Positions 23,246 to 38,003 of a DNA stretch of 64,000 bases are shown here, one piece after another. Below the pieces are notes generated by a model. That model was not told the DNA's origin, ran no database searches, and saw only the letters and a list, made by a program, of their open reading frames with translations. Position numbers and translations under genes: made by a program. Source of the stretch: Leptoclinus maculatus (taxonomy: Eukaryota > Chordata > Actinopteri > Perciformes > Stichaeidae); NCBI GenBank assembly GCA_032191485.1, contig JAVDOI010000007.1:2026463-2090462 (forward strand), in the 5' to 3' direction. Position 1 is the first letter of the stretch, and each line of letters starts with the position of its first letter.

Positions 23246-25167
23246 TCGAGCCCCGTCGAGCTTTGCCTGAAAGATCTAACAGAATCATTCCATATGTCAA
23301 TGAAACCTCTCGAAACTCAGTACTGTTTATTGTCGTGGTCCCTTTGTTATGGTGAATTGCTATTTAGGACTGCTTATCTTGTAGTCTACAAACAAGATAA
23401 ATGGTCTTAAAATAATAGATTATGTTTAGATGGAAAACGGGATGGAAAAAGCTAAATATCTACAACAACTTTTGGGTGGATCGCCATTCAATTTTGTACA
23501 TGTCATGGTCCAGCATGTGGTGGATACCCTAACTGACTTTGACATTTCTTGACTGTTGTGGCTACACACATCATGTATCCACTCAGGTTGAATTTCTTTG
23601 TCTTTCCACTTTTCATCCAGTGCCCGAGTCTGTCAAACTTAGCTAATATGCTTTCGATCGTTGTATTATGCACGCAAATACATGTAACACACAAGCATGC
23701 AAGAAGTGCCCCTCTGAACTTCTGATACTTGTATCAGATAATGCGGCTCTATCTAACATCCCATTCGCTGCGTCAGCTTCTTTCTGGTCCAAGTCAGACT
23801 AGGGTTTCTATGAGCTGAGCAGACTAGAAATATCATCCCATTCTGCAAGTCGTATCTAAGGTTTCGACCCTTTACACAGAGTACGCGAACAACGTTTCCA
23901 TGATTGTCAGCAAAACCCTCTATTAAGACAGGGAAACGGAGTCATGGCTTGCATGAAAAACTACAAGATTTTGCACTGAACGCATTAAGATTGATAAGAC
24001 TGCAACCTGTTGCTGTTGTTATTACACATCACAGCAGACAACCTAGCATTATATGTTGTGTCCACCTGTTGAATATAGTCCCAATATTCACTTCTCTTTC
24101 ATAGCTCTGTTTTTGCGACTCCACACCATCTCCGTCTCTTTCAAGCAGCTAAAATACTCACTTCATTGTCCCACCAGCTGGTCTCTAACTTTGTCATGTC
24201 TGTGTCTGTTGCCGAGCGAGAGTATTGTACAGTGGGTTTATCAGAGCTTTCAAGCTTTTGTTTGTGTCTGTAAAACAAAAAACAACAAGCTAAAGAGGCT
24301 AAATGGCACATAGGGTTGAGGGTAACTGCAGAGTTGGAGAGATTCTCTGTAGGTTCGTCCCTATGAGCAATAACATTACCACACACTCATTTGTCTGTTG
24401 TTGAAATGAAAAAGGTGACAGCTGCTTTAAATAACTTTAGTAAGTAGATTAAGTAAATAAAGTAATACAAGTGAATTACAGCCCTGCTAACTGCCATCAA
24501 ATAATAGTCTTTATTAGCATTATAGATGCAACTAATTTTCTTGATCTAGGCAAAAGTAATTGCAACAACCAAGCATTTAGGTTTGATAAGATCGCTGCTC
24601 TTTCCTCTGCTGGCTTGTTGTGTGAGGCAGCGTCATTCTGTCCAGTCTGTCTCTCTGTCCTAGTTAGACAGGAATAAGCAGAATTCTTTAGCTTCTGGCA
24701 GTTGTGGTAACTTCAGTGTTTCTGCTGCTGCGGGGAACCAACACTGTTCACATATTCTCGCTCTTTGAATCATCACAGATTTGCCAATTCTCTCTCGCTG
24801 GTGTGCGGTAGATGGTATCTTGCGCACCTTGAATTACTCAGCATTTTTAATGATGCTTACTAAACAGCACTGTCGAAAGGGCCAGGCAAAAACCAACGGT
24901 TGTGGAACCGAGGCACGAGAAGGCTGGCAGCTTTTTGTTTGGATGAATCTTCTTGAAAGTCAGACCGAAACCAGTGCTGAGTCTGAGTCTTCTACAAGAT
25001 CAAACAGGGACAAATGTGGTCCACATGTTTAAAAATGTACAAAAGTGCACGTGTGTATACACAAGGGTAAGAAGTCCTGCCTCCTGGTGCAGGGACACCT
25101 ATAAAAAGTGCATGACGCACACTAGTTACAGAAGCACTGTGCTCTCAACACATGTTCAAGTTACTGT

Positions 25168-25168
25168 C

Positions 25169-25200
<32 letters not shown>

Positions 25201-25242
25201 AGAGAGAAAGAGAGAGAGAGTGAAGAGAGAGAGATGAGAGAG

Positions 25243-25286
<44 letters not shown>

Positions 25287-25699
25287 TGAGAGAGAGAGAC
25301 AGAGAGAGAAGAGAAGACAGAGAGAGAAGAAGAAGTCAGAAGAGCAGAGAGAGGAGAGAAGAGAGAGGAGAGAGGAGAGAGAGTAGAGGCAGAGAGAGAG
25401 AGAGAGAGAGACAAGAGAGAGAAAGACAGAGAAGAGAGAGAGATGAAAGAGAGAGAAAGAGAGAGAAGAGAGATAGAAAGAAAGAGAGAAGAGAAGAAGA
25501 GAAGAGAGATTGAGAAGAGAAGAGAGGACCTGAGAGACGAGAGAGCTGAGAGAAGAGACGAGAAGGAGAACGCGACTAGGAGAGAGAAGACCGATGAGAG
25601 ATGAGAATGAGAGATGAGAGAGAAGAAGAGATGAGACGAGAGAGAGAGAGAGACGAGAGCAGAGATATGAGAGACTGAGATAGTAGAGAGAGAGAGCTC
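25168..25699. repeat. Second, noisy copy of the (GA)n tract
   Basis: GA-rich with many single-base interruptions (gatgag, gaagag), unlike the nearly pure tract at 10798-11245. Confidence 0.9.
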
Positions 25700-25737
25700 G
25701 TCCAGAAGCTCTGGTGTGACAGTTGATCGGGCAAACA

Positions 25738-28700
25738 ACACTGCTCAGAGAAGCCTGAAGGCCGCACCATTTCTAGTGACCGCGGGCCCATCAGAGCATA
25801 GGTCTTGGAGCCCTGGTCTGAACAGGCTTGGACGCACCTTCAGTGAGAGAACGGAGAGGAGGCTCACATCTATGCCTGCTGCAGAGCGCCTGAGGGACGC
25901 GGGGCTGAGGTGAGACATTTACATATCAATGCTTGTGATAGTGCTCGGACATCACTGTTAACACACACACCATGCTGCTACTAACAGAAGCGCATTGGAA
26001 TTGATCATAGCTTCTCCTTGAGGTATTGACCCTGGACCCACTACAGGACGAAAATTACTTTTTAATACGCCCAATTATTTAATAACCATAATCTATCTCT
26101 ATGGTGTTGAAAGGATTGATCAATAGGAATGACTCAACTTGGAAAAACAACTTATCCAAGTGGTAAAGACACTTTTCCTCAAAATATTGTGTCAAAAGTT
26201 TCTCAAAGTTCGAAAGTTCTATCGCATAAATTTCTACTTATACACAAAGGTTCTGTTTGTTTCACCAAATAATTGAAGGCTGTATGATGCTTACTCTGAG
26301 AGGTATATTGACTTTGTTTGATCAATGTGTTTGTTTTTTTCAGCTGCATCTTATGTCAATCTTATGTTTATAATCATTATTTACAAACTGTTACCAATAA
26401 TTACCCTGGGAACCCTCTCTCCACTAAGATTCTGTTCTATATACTACATGATTTTACTAGGAGGTTTTGGGGGCACAAGTTAGTTCTATGTGGTCTAAGA
26501 GGTTGCACAGAAGTTGTAGGAGGGGTTTCTGGGTTTAAAACACATTGTTTGGTTAATAAGTGACAAAGTAAGTAAATCTGAATCTCCTGATTGTCCCTGT
26601 TGAGCAACTCAAGAGACTAAACTTGTGGGTGTAACCTTGGATGGTTTTACAGTTGAAAGCATATTCAAAAACTGTGAGAAACAATTGCAAGAGGTCCCTC
26701 AGTGACCCCCAACAACCTGACATGTTTTTCACACAGAGGAGGAAAGAGCAGGCCTGCTAGAATAAGAAAAGAAAGTAGAAACAGAGGTAAGAATAAAACA
26801 TTTAACGACTATGTACAATATAAAATATATATCCAAAAGTATATATATATATATACATGAACATAACCCTATACAACAATACAACAACGACAACAACAGT
26901 GTCAATGGAATTGAGGTGATAGTGCAGAATGGAGGTAATAGTGCAGTATTGAAGTGCAGAAATATCATTGCTTGCATTATATTAGATATATTCAAAAAAA
27001 AAATGCAAAAGGAAATATCTGTTATGTTTTCATCCGAGACCAAGTCATTATCAATTTTGTGTTTGCGCTACTTACTCTCTTTGTCTGTCTCTGCCAATCT
27101 CGCCTTTTCATCTATCTTTCATTCTTCATGTCTCCATATATGTGTTCCCTTCAGGCCCTGAGAGACCTCACAACTCAATATCCTGGAAAGATCTCTATAA
27201 TCCAACTAGGTAAACACAACACATGCTCATATATCTGTGTACATACACACAGCTGATATATTACAAAGCCCAGGAGGTGTCATTGAGAAGGAAAATCTGA
27301 GGAAAACTTTCCCTTGTGTAATTTCATTATAACTTTAGCAGCCCAGTGTTCAGGAAGACATTTTGTCATTGTACATTTCTGCAAAGCAGGGATAGGTTAT
27401 GTTTCTTGCAGTCAGTCAGAGCAAGTGACGTAGTAAATCGAGCAAACATTGGTAAAAGTTACCTGGTATGAAAATTGGGTGGTATGATGACGAGTATAAC
27501 ATTCCAGAATGTCCACTATCTCTGGGCAGCTCAAACAAACACCGGACTTTCATCCAAGGTATCGCAGTTTGTGTCCAGTAAGAAACCAAAAACATCAACG
27601 CTTGTTGCGTAACGTTACGTATGAAAGTTAGCTACGGATGGCTGTTATTTAACTAAGGTTGATATTTAATGTTGTTACGTTATAACACAAACCACGATAT
27701 GTTTTCAAACTTTAACCAAGTAGTTTTGTGTCTAAACCTAACCAATCGTTTTGCAACATTAACAGTGTGGCATTATACTTTTCTGCTAGCACGATACGGG
27801 GCTGATATGAAGTTAAACAGATTTTGGGTTCAGAAACGTTGACATTTAAGTATACCGTGGTTTGCAGAAATGTACTATGCTATACTATATCGATATGATA
27901 TGTATGCAATTCACCCAAAACACATGAAGTGACTAAGACCCTACTATCTGATTTCAAAATGTAAGCGTAAATGCATCCAAGAATCATTTTTGTCCAGAAA
28001 AATGGACAGTTACGCACTGTTGTTGCTAATTCAGTTAGACAGTCGTACCAAATGCAGTTCAATTAAAGCAGTTATATGGACATAAAAGTCCACACTTCTG
28101 CAGCACACCCTCTGAATTGCCAAGCCTGTTTACCCGGCATATCAGCACGTCCACCTTTTGTAAACTAGCCTATGCGACTGCATGACTCAACCAACCAAAG
28201 CTCATGCAAGAACATTTGTGAATCATTATCCTAAACCTCTTACTTTTTCTGTGAGGCTTTGGTGAATCCAACTTCCGAGTTGGAAGTGTGTCATAGATTT
28301 GTCGTAGTAGCATTTAGTTTTGTGTGAAACCGATCATTGAAGAGTGAACTACATCTCTTGCACCAGCACGGCCATTACCTTGGCTTGCTAGCTCACTAGC
28401 TAAGTAAGCTATATCCATGCATAAATATAACGTTATCTTACCGGATGTGTTTCATCCATGGAATGAGCAAATACTGTTGTTGGTGTGAGTACATCCTGGT
28501 AGGACACTCATCGTAGCTTCAGAGAGAGACGTCACTTACACGACTTTTGGGCATATCGTCTTTCTAGTTACGTATTTACATATTCATGTCTTATACTTCA
28601 ACAAAATGTGACTTTCTTTAACAGTCTTTCTTTCAAATTATCATTCATGGTACAATTCAAACGGAAAATGATTTGTCTCCATGCTGATTGTTGTGGAACT

Positions 28701-31700
28701 GAATATTCATTTCGCATTCTGCAGACACGTCGGATGAGGACAGCATCTCGGCTGCTGTCCAGGCTGTGAACAAGCAGATTGGGGCCGGTGGGTTGAACCT
28801 CCTCATCAACAACGCCGCCATTAACAAACCGGACATACCGGGACCGCTCTCTGCCAGCGGGAAAAAGGACATGATGGAGGTGTACGAAATCAATGTGGTC
28901 GGACCATTTCTCATTGCCAAGGTTGGTTTCGTCTTGCTCCACTCTGTGCTTTTAGCCTGAATGTTTTTGTGGCGTAACGCTTTGGAACTGATGGACCTGT
29001 AGGTTTCTGACAGAGGGGGAATGATTCAAAGAGTCTGTGTCCAGGGTGGAAGTGGTAAGCCAAGATCTTTCCTGCTCGCCATAGGGTCCTGGACACTGGT
29101 GGAATGGCTTTGGGTCCTTCTGAAATCCACAACCATCTCCACTGTCGTCAGAGCTTTGAGCACTAAACTGTTTTGTCCGCATCACGTCATCAGTGTATCA
29201 ATCTCCCTCTATCTATATACGACACTGCTGAGGTGTCACTTCCATCTCAACATGGGGGAGTATGAAAACATCATTTAGGACAAATAGGAGGTCATGGTGG
29301 AGTTCGAGGTTTTTTTCTTCAATTTACATACAATTGTTTTACGTAGCAACAGAATGTAAAACAATTCAAGACAAAAAAAAATGAAGACAGGAAAAGATGA
29401 TGGTCTACCAGCTAGTTGCCAGAACGTCAAAGTTTTAAAAGGAATACACAAAATATACACAAAATATGACGTAAGTACATGTGTGCATCATAGAAAAGTT
29501 AATACATATGGTCTGTAAATTCAGGACATGGCAAAAATATAAGTTGTTTTCTTGTTTTAGCCAATTACATCCAATGAAGAAATTGTCGTTGTGACAGTTT
29601 CTTTATTGGATGTAATCCAATCTGTGTTATGCACATATCTTGGTCCTCTCATGTTGGACTGAGGGCAGACTGGACGCTGCAGCGACTCACTATCGGCTCT
29701 CCAGGTACAAGTGGTATTACAGGACAGGAGCCGGGGATAGCTGGTTAGCATGCTCATTTCTTTAGACATCTCTGCAACACAACACATGGACGTCTTTGAC
29801 ATAACATCAACACTGTGACCTCTTCACATTCTGTTTTGATAATGTTAGTGGATTTTTTTATGTTTTGAACTAAATTTGTGTCCAGATCTTACTGCTTGCA
29901 CCTTTAACACAACTAGTTGTATTAGTTCCAGCATGAAATGCATTGTACTGACACACACACCACATCGCCGGTCTCTCTCTTCAGATGTTTCTTCCACTCC
30001 TCCAGAGAGCAGCAGAGATGGACTCAACTGTCGAGGGTAATGAAGTGGAAACATATGAGACATGCATTATATCACATTGCAAATTACCAGTAATATATTT
30101 TTATTAAAATTAAAATGATTATTGTTATTAGCAGTGGTATTAGTATTATCATTCATAGGTCATGATGCTAGTCTATTTGTCTCTCAATGTGTCTCAGGTG
30201 ATAAAATGTCCTGCAGGAGGTCGGCCATCATCAACATCTCCTCGCTCGCCGGATCCATAAAGATATGTCCGGAGAACTTTGCTAGGGCGCCGATGTACCC
30301 TTATAGGGCCAGCAAGGTACTGCTGACTATCACAAAATCTGAATTTGATTTTTTAAATAAAACAATTAAAAATAATAGCACTTTATCCTAACTTGTTTTT
30401 GTTGTTTTTTAATCTGGAAGATTATTTTTTTCTTTTTCATGAGATAAGATCATCCCCAAAACCGAGGCCCCTAAATTAAAGAGAGACAAAGTCACAGGTT
30501 CAATTGACCCTATATTAGAAACATATTTACTTTGTGTGCTCTCATTCATTTAAAGGATAACACTGACATTTTATTTTTGTCAACAAATCTCATGAAAAGA
30601 GCAAAACCCAAATCGTGTTAGTCCGTCTCTCAAATCCTTCTGACTTTGTCTGCGTCACTCAGCTCCAAGCTCATTGGTTCCTTCTTAAGACGTAAATCAA
30701 AAAAAAAAAAAAAAAAAAGAAATCACAATAGGCAATATGGTTTCTTTAAAAAACTAAAAAAGAAGCTCAGGAATTTCCAGCGGGGACCAACTGTAGATCT
30801 TTGGGGTGGTTAGGAGGGAGGCTACAGTTAAAACATGACAGGCACCTGTACCCTCGTGTAAATTACACTGAAGAGTGAAGTATTTAGTGTCATTTTCAAC
30901 AACAAAGCTTCTGTCCTCTGCGGTTGGTTGCCAGGCAGCACTGAACATGGTGACTCGCTGTCAATCGGAGGACTTCAAGAGACACAACATACTGGTGACA
31001 GCAATCCACCCTGGCTGGGTCCGCACTGAGATGGGAGGAAAAGAGGTGAGGCGATGGAGAGTTTAATGAGAGGCACTGCACACCTTTTTAATACATTATG
31101 ATCCTTTCAGCAGGTTTGTATGAACAAAAGAAAAGCACACTTGCTTTGACAAACTACGTCTGTTCTCTGCTTCAGATTCCTTTATGTGAACACGCTTACT
31201 GGTTGAACTGGCCCAACTCTTTACATGGTGGCTCCCAGTATCAAGTGGAAAGTAACTAAGTATATTTACTTAAATACTGTAGGCAACTAAAGTACAAGGG
31301 TACTCTTACTCCGCAAAATTTATCTCATGCTTGCATTTACTTTAGCGATTCATATTTTAAAAGCATTTTTGACAATTTCGGACATAAAATTCGGGCTTGC
31401 CTTTAGTCTTAATCTTGCTAGATAATCTTTGTAGTTTTTAGGAGCATGAAAGTCCCTGCAAGTCCTCTGAACAACCAGTCATACAGGTGTTTTCTAAAAA
31501 CTTTATTAAACTTTATTAGAGTCGTCATCATTTTTTACATATACATGAAATTTGACCTCTGCATTTAATTAACCCATCCCTAGCATATTGGGAGCAGTGG
31601 GCTGCTGAGAAGCCCCCGGGGAGCAGTTAGGGGTTTAGTGTCAGAGAGCAGACAGGGTTAATAAACTGCATTGTTTGCTGTGATGATTCACTTTTTCTCT

Positions 31701-32723
31701 GTTACCAACTTGGCAAGTATTTCCTGTATAGTTACAGTCAACAGTGCTAGGTCACAGTAAACCAACTGTGACCTAGCACTGTTGTTAGGTCACAACAGTG
31801 CTAACAACACAGTGCTAGTACAGAATGTAAAAATTAGAAATGAAAGAACTATATAAACAAGGAAGGGTGTAGCGCACCAATAAAGGCCCTGTGCATATCC
31901 CAGTGCCCCCCCCCTCCTTTATTAATACAGCTACAGTATCTACACATGTGAAAGCAATGTAAACACATGTATCTGTAGAGGTTAGAGTAATCACTAATTA
32001 AAGGTACACTATGCAACAATTCTCGCTTACTGTTTGTAAAAACAAATATTCAAAGTTGGCCCATCCCCCTCAAGCTAGCTAGAGAGTGAATGAAGAGAGC
32101 GAGCGCGTTAGTGAGAACAAAGAACCAGAGAACCAGAGAAAAAAAACATTATTTTCAGACTGTTCTGAAGAGTTACTTTTGTTTATATTTTGGAAATGTT
32201 TGCAAAGTGAACCTTTAACCTTTTTTATACCACATTCTAAAGAAATATTCGAAGACATTTATTGACAATTAACAGCATCAGTGCCATAACCACATCCAGA
32301 GACAAACTAGGTTTTTTTTCCAATCTCCTGTTACAATATTGTTTTAGAAAAAAAAAAAAAGATTGGCAAGCCATAATTCAACAAATAATCATATGTATCC
32401 ATACTGATAAATATGTAAAATTTTACAATTGCAGGTAAAAACCAGACTTTTGATTTCCAGCTTGTGACAGGTCGCTTGGTAGTGAGTTCCACCATCCGCA
32501 CCACTATGATAGCCGTGTATTCAGGCCCCGGCTTCACGTGATTCTTTAAGTAACCTTCATTCCCTTTGACTTCCCTCTTTTTTGTGCTTGTTTGTCCCTT
32601 CTCCCACAGGCCACTTTATCCACCCAGGATAGCGTGCACAGCATGCTCACCATGATGTCGTCACTCAGCAGCAAAGACTGCGGGATGCTTCTGGACTGGG
32701 AGGGCAACACAATCCCCTGGTAG
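25738..32723 (+). pseudogene. Second copy of the SDR gene with disrupted exon 1 (likely assembly artefact)
   Basis: Exons 2-7 are the same as in the first copy at 27155-27209, 28725-28921, 29985-30036, 30198-30316, 30935-31045 and 32610-32723, with the same splice sites and stop. Exon 1 (about 25738-25909) has lost the ATG context and carries several indels, so the TGANRGIG motif cannot be read. All damage falls in the noisy stretch next to the N gap, and the rest is unchanged, which fits sequencing error better than gene decay. If the duplication were real this would be a 5'-broken pseudogene. Confidence 0.8.
31998..32218. mobile_element. TTAA-bounded MITE, second copy
   Basis: Same as 17495-17715, within the duplicated block. 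Confidence 0.6.
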
Positions 32724-34332
32724 CAGTCGCTGTGTCAACCACTCCAGGGCTTTTAATAATTGTAAAACGTATGCACCCTAGAGTATATTAAAGGCCATAT
32801 GCATGTTATTGTGTTGAGAGTCATCATTGCCCATACTGGCCATGAAGCCTTCATAGAGTGACTCATGATATAAACATAGGACAAAAAGTAAGGACATTTG
32901 TGTTTGGTAGATTATTTCTTTGTTGAAACAATGCTTCTTGGCAATAAATCTTATACTGTTGGAAAGCCTGTTTATTTCCCTTTTAAAACCTCTTAAACAC
33001 GAGCCCTATTTTTAGGCCGCTGCTCGAAAATGGCATACCCATACCCAAGACTGTAATTCTGTAACTTCAAGGTCTATTTGAATAATTTTGATGTTATAAA
33101 ACAGATAACACTTGTGAGATTTGTTTTCAGATGTGTAAATATTGTGTATATGTTACTGGTTAATAGCAAATGAAGATGGCACACAGCTCAAATAGAAAAT
33201 GTTTGGGTTCGCCTGAAAAAAAAGCACTTTTATTGATATTATTTATTTGAAATAATGCAGCTGAAAGCCTAAAAACTTTTCCAAATCATAGCACATGTCA
33301 GTAGTCTCACAAAAAAAATTGGGCTTTGATAAAGTGAAGCAGGCCAAAGATAGAGGTTTCAGTACAGAGAGGTCACGCGAGGTCAAGCCAAATTCTCATT
33401 TTGGAACCAGCTGTTGCAGCTGTTCCATTCTAATTTGATATACTATATAACTACATATTTCACTTGTTTTATCACTAATAGTGTTCAATACATCCAAATG
33501 CAGCAGTTTGGCATCATTTTGAGAGCCAGAATCCTCTCTAAGGCTGTAAACCATGGATGATTCTCGTCTGAGCTCCAGTCTTCATGTGTGTATTGGAAGC
33601 TCAGCCAGCCTATGATTGGTCAATTTTAGAAAATGACACCCTTTTAGACGCGTCAGAGTCTTAGGAATGCGGTAGTAGAAGCCTGGTGTTGATTGACAGA
33701 GTCTTTAGCCAGTAAAAATCGAAAAACCGCTGCGCACCCCGAGCCTAAAATTCCATTCGCCAAAAGTCTGACCCCTTCCCCCCGGGTCCCACAAGTTAGG
33801 TTGACCCCCCATTCTACAGGAAACAGATGAGAAACAGACAGGATATACGTAGCAACTATGTTTTTAGCCGCTAACCGGGGAATTGTGCCATTCTTTTCGG
33901 GAATCTTCGTAAAGGTGATTTTCAGATTTTTTTCGGTGAAGCGGTTTGTTGTTCTGAAGTTTGTTTGCCCACAGCTTTGTACTGGTTTCACGGAGAGAAA
34001 TTCTGATGATATCACTAGATTCTGTGTCGAATCCTCTTGCTTTTTGGTGTATTGGTCGGCCGTGGTGTAGCCGTTAGCTTTTTGTTGGAATATCGAAGCG
34101 GAGTGCATAGGTCGCCGACTCGTGGCGAAAAATACGTGATATTGTGGTACATTTTCTAGTTGCTTATATTAGTTGTGTATAATTGTGTTTGGAGTGTGTA
34201 AAAAGTGACTTACATGATAGTGTTGCCCAGATGCTGCTGTTTAATCTGGTATATAACATGTATACATGCAAAATATTCGCTCTCGATATGTACATTTTCG
34301 ACAGGAGCCTCAGTAGCGTGTGGAAGAACCAT

Positions 34333-34544
34333 ACACAGCCACAACAGCCTGGCACCTCCTCATGCTGGTCACCAGCCTGCTCACACACATACCATTCTTC
34401 AAAAAGCATTTGTCGCAAGTCAGCCAACATGGTTGTGTTGGTCACTCTGGCACGAACAGCACACCCAAGCTGATCCCACAAGTGTTCAATGGGGTTGAGG
34501 TCAGGACTGCTGGCAGGCCATTCCATCCTCTCCACTCCCAAATT
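34333..34544 (-). pseudogene. Tc1 transposase fragment, second copy
   Basis: Same as the fragment at 19830-20041, shifted by 14,503. Confidence 0.8.
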
Positions 34545-36379
34545 CTTTTCTTCAAGAATTCAAGGTTACACGGGGTGAGAAACTGATATACAAATGGTCA
34601 TTTTGGGGGGTGAAGTATTCCTTTAAATTGGGTGTATCCTCCTGGTGAGGTAACTCAGTCAGCACAGAATTGAATGTCTGCGGTCAATCCGAAACCTATA
34701 TAATTACGATCATGTAAACAGGGAGCTGAATAAATAATGCACATGTACTGTAAAATGCATGCAATGTAGCTGCTATTTTGAACTACAACTGTTGTGTTTT
34801 AGACTGTATGATGTTGTGAACGTGGATGCTAGAAGGAAACACTATACTGCTCTACACATGCAGCAGTCCAGGCTTTAGACATGCTCCATTCCAGAGAGGA
34901 TTCGCACAAAAGTCCTCCAGCCTGCACGGGTGCCAGGAAAATCCACTGAGATCAAAATCAATCACCGTTGGAATTTCCTGATGTGGAAAAAGTGTAATGT
35001 GCTTTACATCTTAAGGTTTCTTTGGTAAATACCACTCACTAGAGGCCACTTGGGGAAATGACACTATAATCACTAAGCTCCACCGTCACACTCCCCCTAG
35101 TTCTTAATTATAATACACTGTAATTTTGTTTTAATATTATGTTTATCTATGTGCTTTTTTGTTTAAAATTTGACATACGTCGATGATGCATGATTTAAAG
35201 TTTGAGCTGTGTTTGCTCTCTAACTGAACCAGTGATTACTATCAGCTGGGACACAGACCCCAGCTGCACTTCCATGAACTTCCATTGTATGGAGATTGCC
35301 TCTCTAATATACGGTTATTGTGGGAAATGTTTCAGTATATAGCTAATGTTCTTTAAGGGTCCTTTGTAGAGTCGCCGTGTTGAGCTAACGTTAGCTCGCT
35401 AACAACAACGAGTCAGGCAAAAAAGCTAATTGAGTAAGGCTTACGAAACCAGAAGTCTCCGTACTACAGTTCAGCGCTGCCAACCTGGAAAGCTAACAAA
35501 ACCGTAATATTGTGTAATACTGTATTAGTTTACTTTGTGATTTAGATATTTGTGGATATTGATAGTTTCTACAGTGACGTGTTAACCCCGTCTGGTTGTT
35601 AACCCATTTAATTTAATTGTATTAAATGTTATTAATTAAGGTTAGCTAATTATCAACAAATTAATGTAACGCTAAATGAAATGGAAACATTTCATTATGC
35701 TGTTCTCCACTTTCCATTGTCGTCATCTTCTTTCTGTTTTTAGCGGATTGCAATTGCAACTTTAAGGTGCATACCGCTGCCTATCGTACCAGAATATGTA
35801 GAACAGCATGTAGTTTACAATAGTCTGTAAAGCACTTTCCAGTGTCAATGCTTACTATAAATATAACTTCTATAAATGTGAATTATTATATTTGTCACAC
35901 ATTTCTATATGCAGCCCCAATGGATGACATCTTGGAAGAAGAGGAATGTTATACGGACCAACTTAGACAACATATTCACTGTTTTTTCTCATTACCAGCT
36001 GTGTTGCGTTTAATGTTGTTAAATATTGAAAGCATCCATCATATTTTTTATTTAGCGGCCTCTTTAATTGTTATGCACTTCTTGAAAAATCATGAAGTGC
36101 TAGGATATATTCTGTAATAGACATGGACATTCAGATATCAGTGGGATTTACACTTCCTGAGAATATCATTGGTTCTGATGTCCAGGACTTCAGAATACCT
36201 GAAGCTGTCATTATAGCCCATGTAAGGAGCTCAATTGTCTTCTTTGTTGGTTCTCAGAGAAAAGACATGAGGTGTTGAAGGACAAGCAGCAGACTGGACA
36301 GAGACGAGGACATCAAGGTGAGGAGAGTTGGACCTGAAAAAAAGATATCCAACGTTTCAGTCTTTTTCATTCAGAGTAG

Positions 36380-37337
36380 AGTAATATGATATAGTATGTC
36401 CGAAAAAGTATTATAAAAGCCATTTGTGTATGATAAAATAATTAATGTTAGAAATAGTTTAGTACGTCATATGAGTCATAAAAAAGTGATCGTATAGTAA
36501 GCAAACGTCATAATTTGGTACATAATAAAAGCCATATTATACCATGTCTAAAAATCCATAATATAGTATGTCAGAGAATTATAGCAGTGTCAAAAAAAGT
36601 TAAGTTAACTTAAAGTTAAGTTAAGTTATACTATATAGTTGTATATTATGTCAGAAATGTCATAAAAAGCCATAGTATATTATGTAAATAGTCACAGTAC
36701 AGATAGTACGGAAGGTCGAAAGAAATCCTCAAAAAGCCATAGTAAGGTATGTCAAAAAGTCTCAGTATCGTAAGTCAAAAAGGTATTAACTATGTTGAAA
36801 AAAGTACTTAAAAAGTCTTATGGTATGTCTGGTATGTCTGAAAAAGTCATAAAAGGCCCTTAAAAAGCCATTATACATTATGCCAAAAGTATAGTATGTA
36901 AAAATGAATAATCATATTAAGTCATAGTATAGTATTTCAAAAAAAGTCTTTGGATAGTATGTTAGGATAGTTCTGAAAGTCGGGTTTAAAAAAAGTCAAA
37001 CGTCCATATGTCACAAATAAGTCATGCCACGCCACATTATGTCATAACAGTCATACAATAGTTTTTCAAAAATAGGATAGTATTTTTTTGTGATAGTATG
37101 TTCACAAAAGTCATAAAAAGCCATAGCATGTCAAACAAGTCATTCAAAAGTAATATCATTTTACTTCTAAACAGTCCTATTATATTGTGTCAAAGACTGA
37201 TAGAATAGCATACTATTTAAAAAAAGCCTAAACATAGAATGTCGAAAAAGTAATAGTATAGTATCGCGAAAATACATTGAAAAGCATGTCAAAAAAATCG
37301 TAGTATGTCAAACAGGTCATCCAAAAAAAGTCATTGG
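36380..37337. repeat. Degenerate AT-rich satellite, arm 1 (gtcataaaaagccatagta orientation)
   Basis: Diverged tandem repeats of words such as gtcataaaaagccatagta and tagtatgtcaaaaaagtc. The complementary wording (actttttatgac, gacatactatacta) appears from 37,370 to 39,420, so the satellite lies in opposite orientations on the two sides. Confidence 0.8.
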
Positions 37338-37372
37338 ATGTCGAAAAAATCATAGAAAAGTTTTTTCGACAT
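37338..37372. repeat. Hairpin at the orientation switch of the satellite
   Basis: Arms atgtcgaaaaaa (37338-37349) and ttttttcgacat (37361-37372) are perfect reverse complements around an 11-base loop. Confidence 0.85.
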
Positions 37373-37494
37373 AGTATACTCAACAAAATTCCCAATTTTA
37401 CTTAATTCACAATGCTATACTTAATGTACTTAATGATTTATTTCAACACTATACATTTTCATATTTTTTTTCGATATGCTTTGAATTTTCTGGA

Positions 37495-37937
37495 CAAGCT
37501 ATACTATCACTTTTTATGACTTGTTTTAACATAATATACTATCACTTTTTATGACTTGTTTTAACATAATATACTATCACTTTTTATGACTTGTTTTAAC
37601 ATAATATACTATCACCTTTTATGACTTGTTTTAACATAATATACTATCACCTTTTATGACTTGTTTTAACATAATATACTATCACCTTTTATGACTTGTT
37701 TTAACATAATATACTATCACCTTTTCTGACTTGTTTTAACATAATATACTATCACTTTTTATGACTTGTTTTAACATAATATACTATCACCTTTTATGAC
37801 TTGTTTTAACATAATATACTATCACTTTTTATGACTTGTTTTAACATAATATACTATCACTTTTTATGACTTTTTTAACATAATATACTATCACTTTTTA
37901 TGACTTTTTTAACATAATATACTATCACTTTTTATGT
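37495..37937. repeat. 35-bp minisatellite, about 12 copies
   Basis: Period 35 with the core ttttaacataatatactatc followed by actttttatgacttg. The last copies lose two bases (gacttttttaac). It is an ordered expansion inside arm 2 of the larger satellite. Confidence 0.95.
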
Positions 37938-38003
37938 TTTTTTGTCGACAACCTGTACTATGACTTGTTATCACTTTTTTGGACATACTATTTTACAACA
38001 TAC

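Larger units (their letters stand above)
22697..36700. repeat. Second copy of the block at about 8,390-22,200 (offset 14,503 bp), probably an assembly duplicate
   Basis: From about 12,500 to 21,890 every landmark recurs at exactly +14,503 with no indel and no difference that I noticed (SDR exons 2-7, MITE, hairpins, Tc1 fragment). From 22,697 to about 26,900 the copy has many one-base insertions and deletions, and copy 1 becomes equally noisy from about 21,960 to the gap. Noise is therefore highest next to the gap on both sides, as expected of two overlapping contig ends that were not merged. Confidence 0.9.

Noticed and set aside
22697..36700. A genuine recent segmental duplication giving two SDR genes
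   Set aside because: The copies do not differ over at least 9 kb even in simple repeats, and quality falls on both sides of a placeholder gap. Unmerged contig ends explain this better, although reads are needed to prove it.
37495..37937. CRISPR-like 35-bp repeats
   Set aside because: Head-to-tail minisatellite with no spacers, grown from the surrounding satellite.
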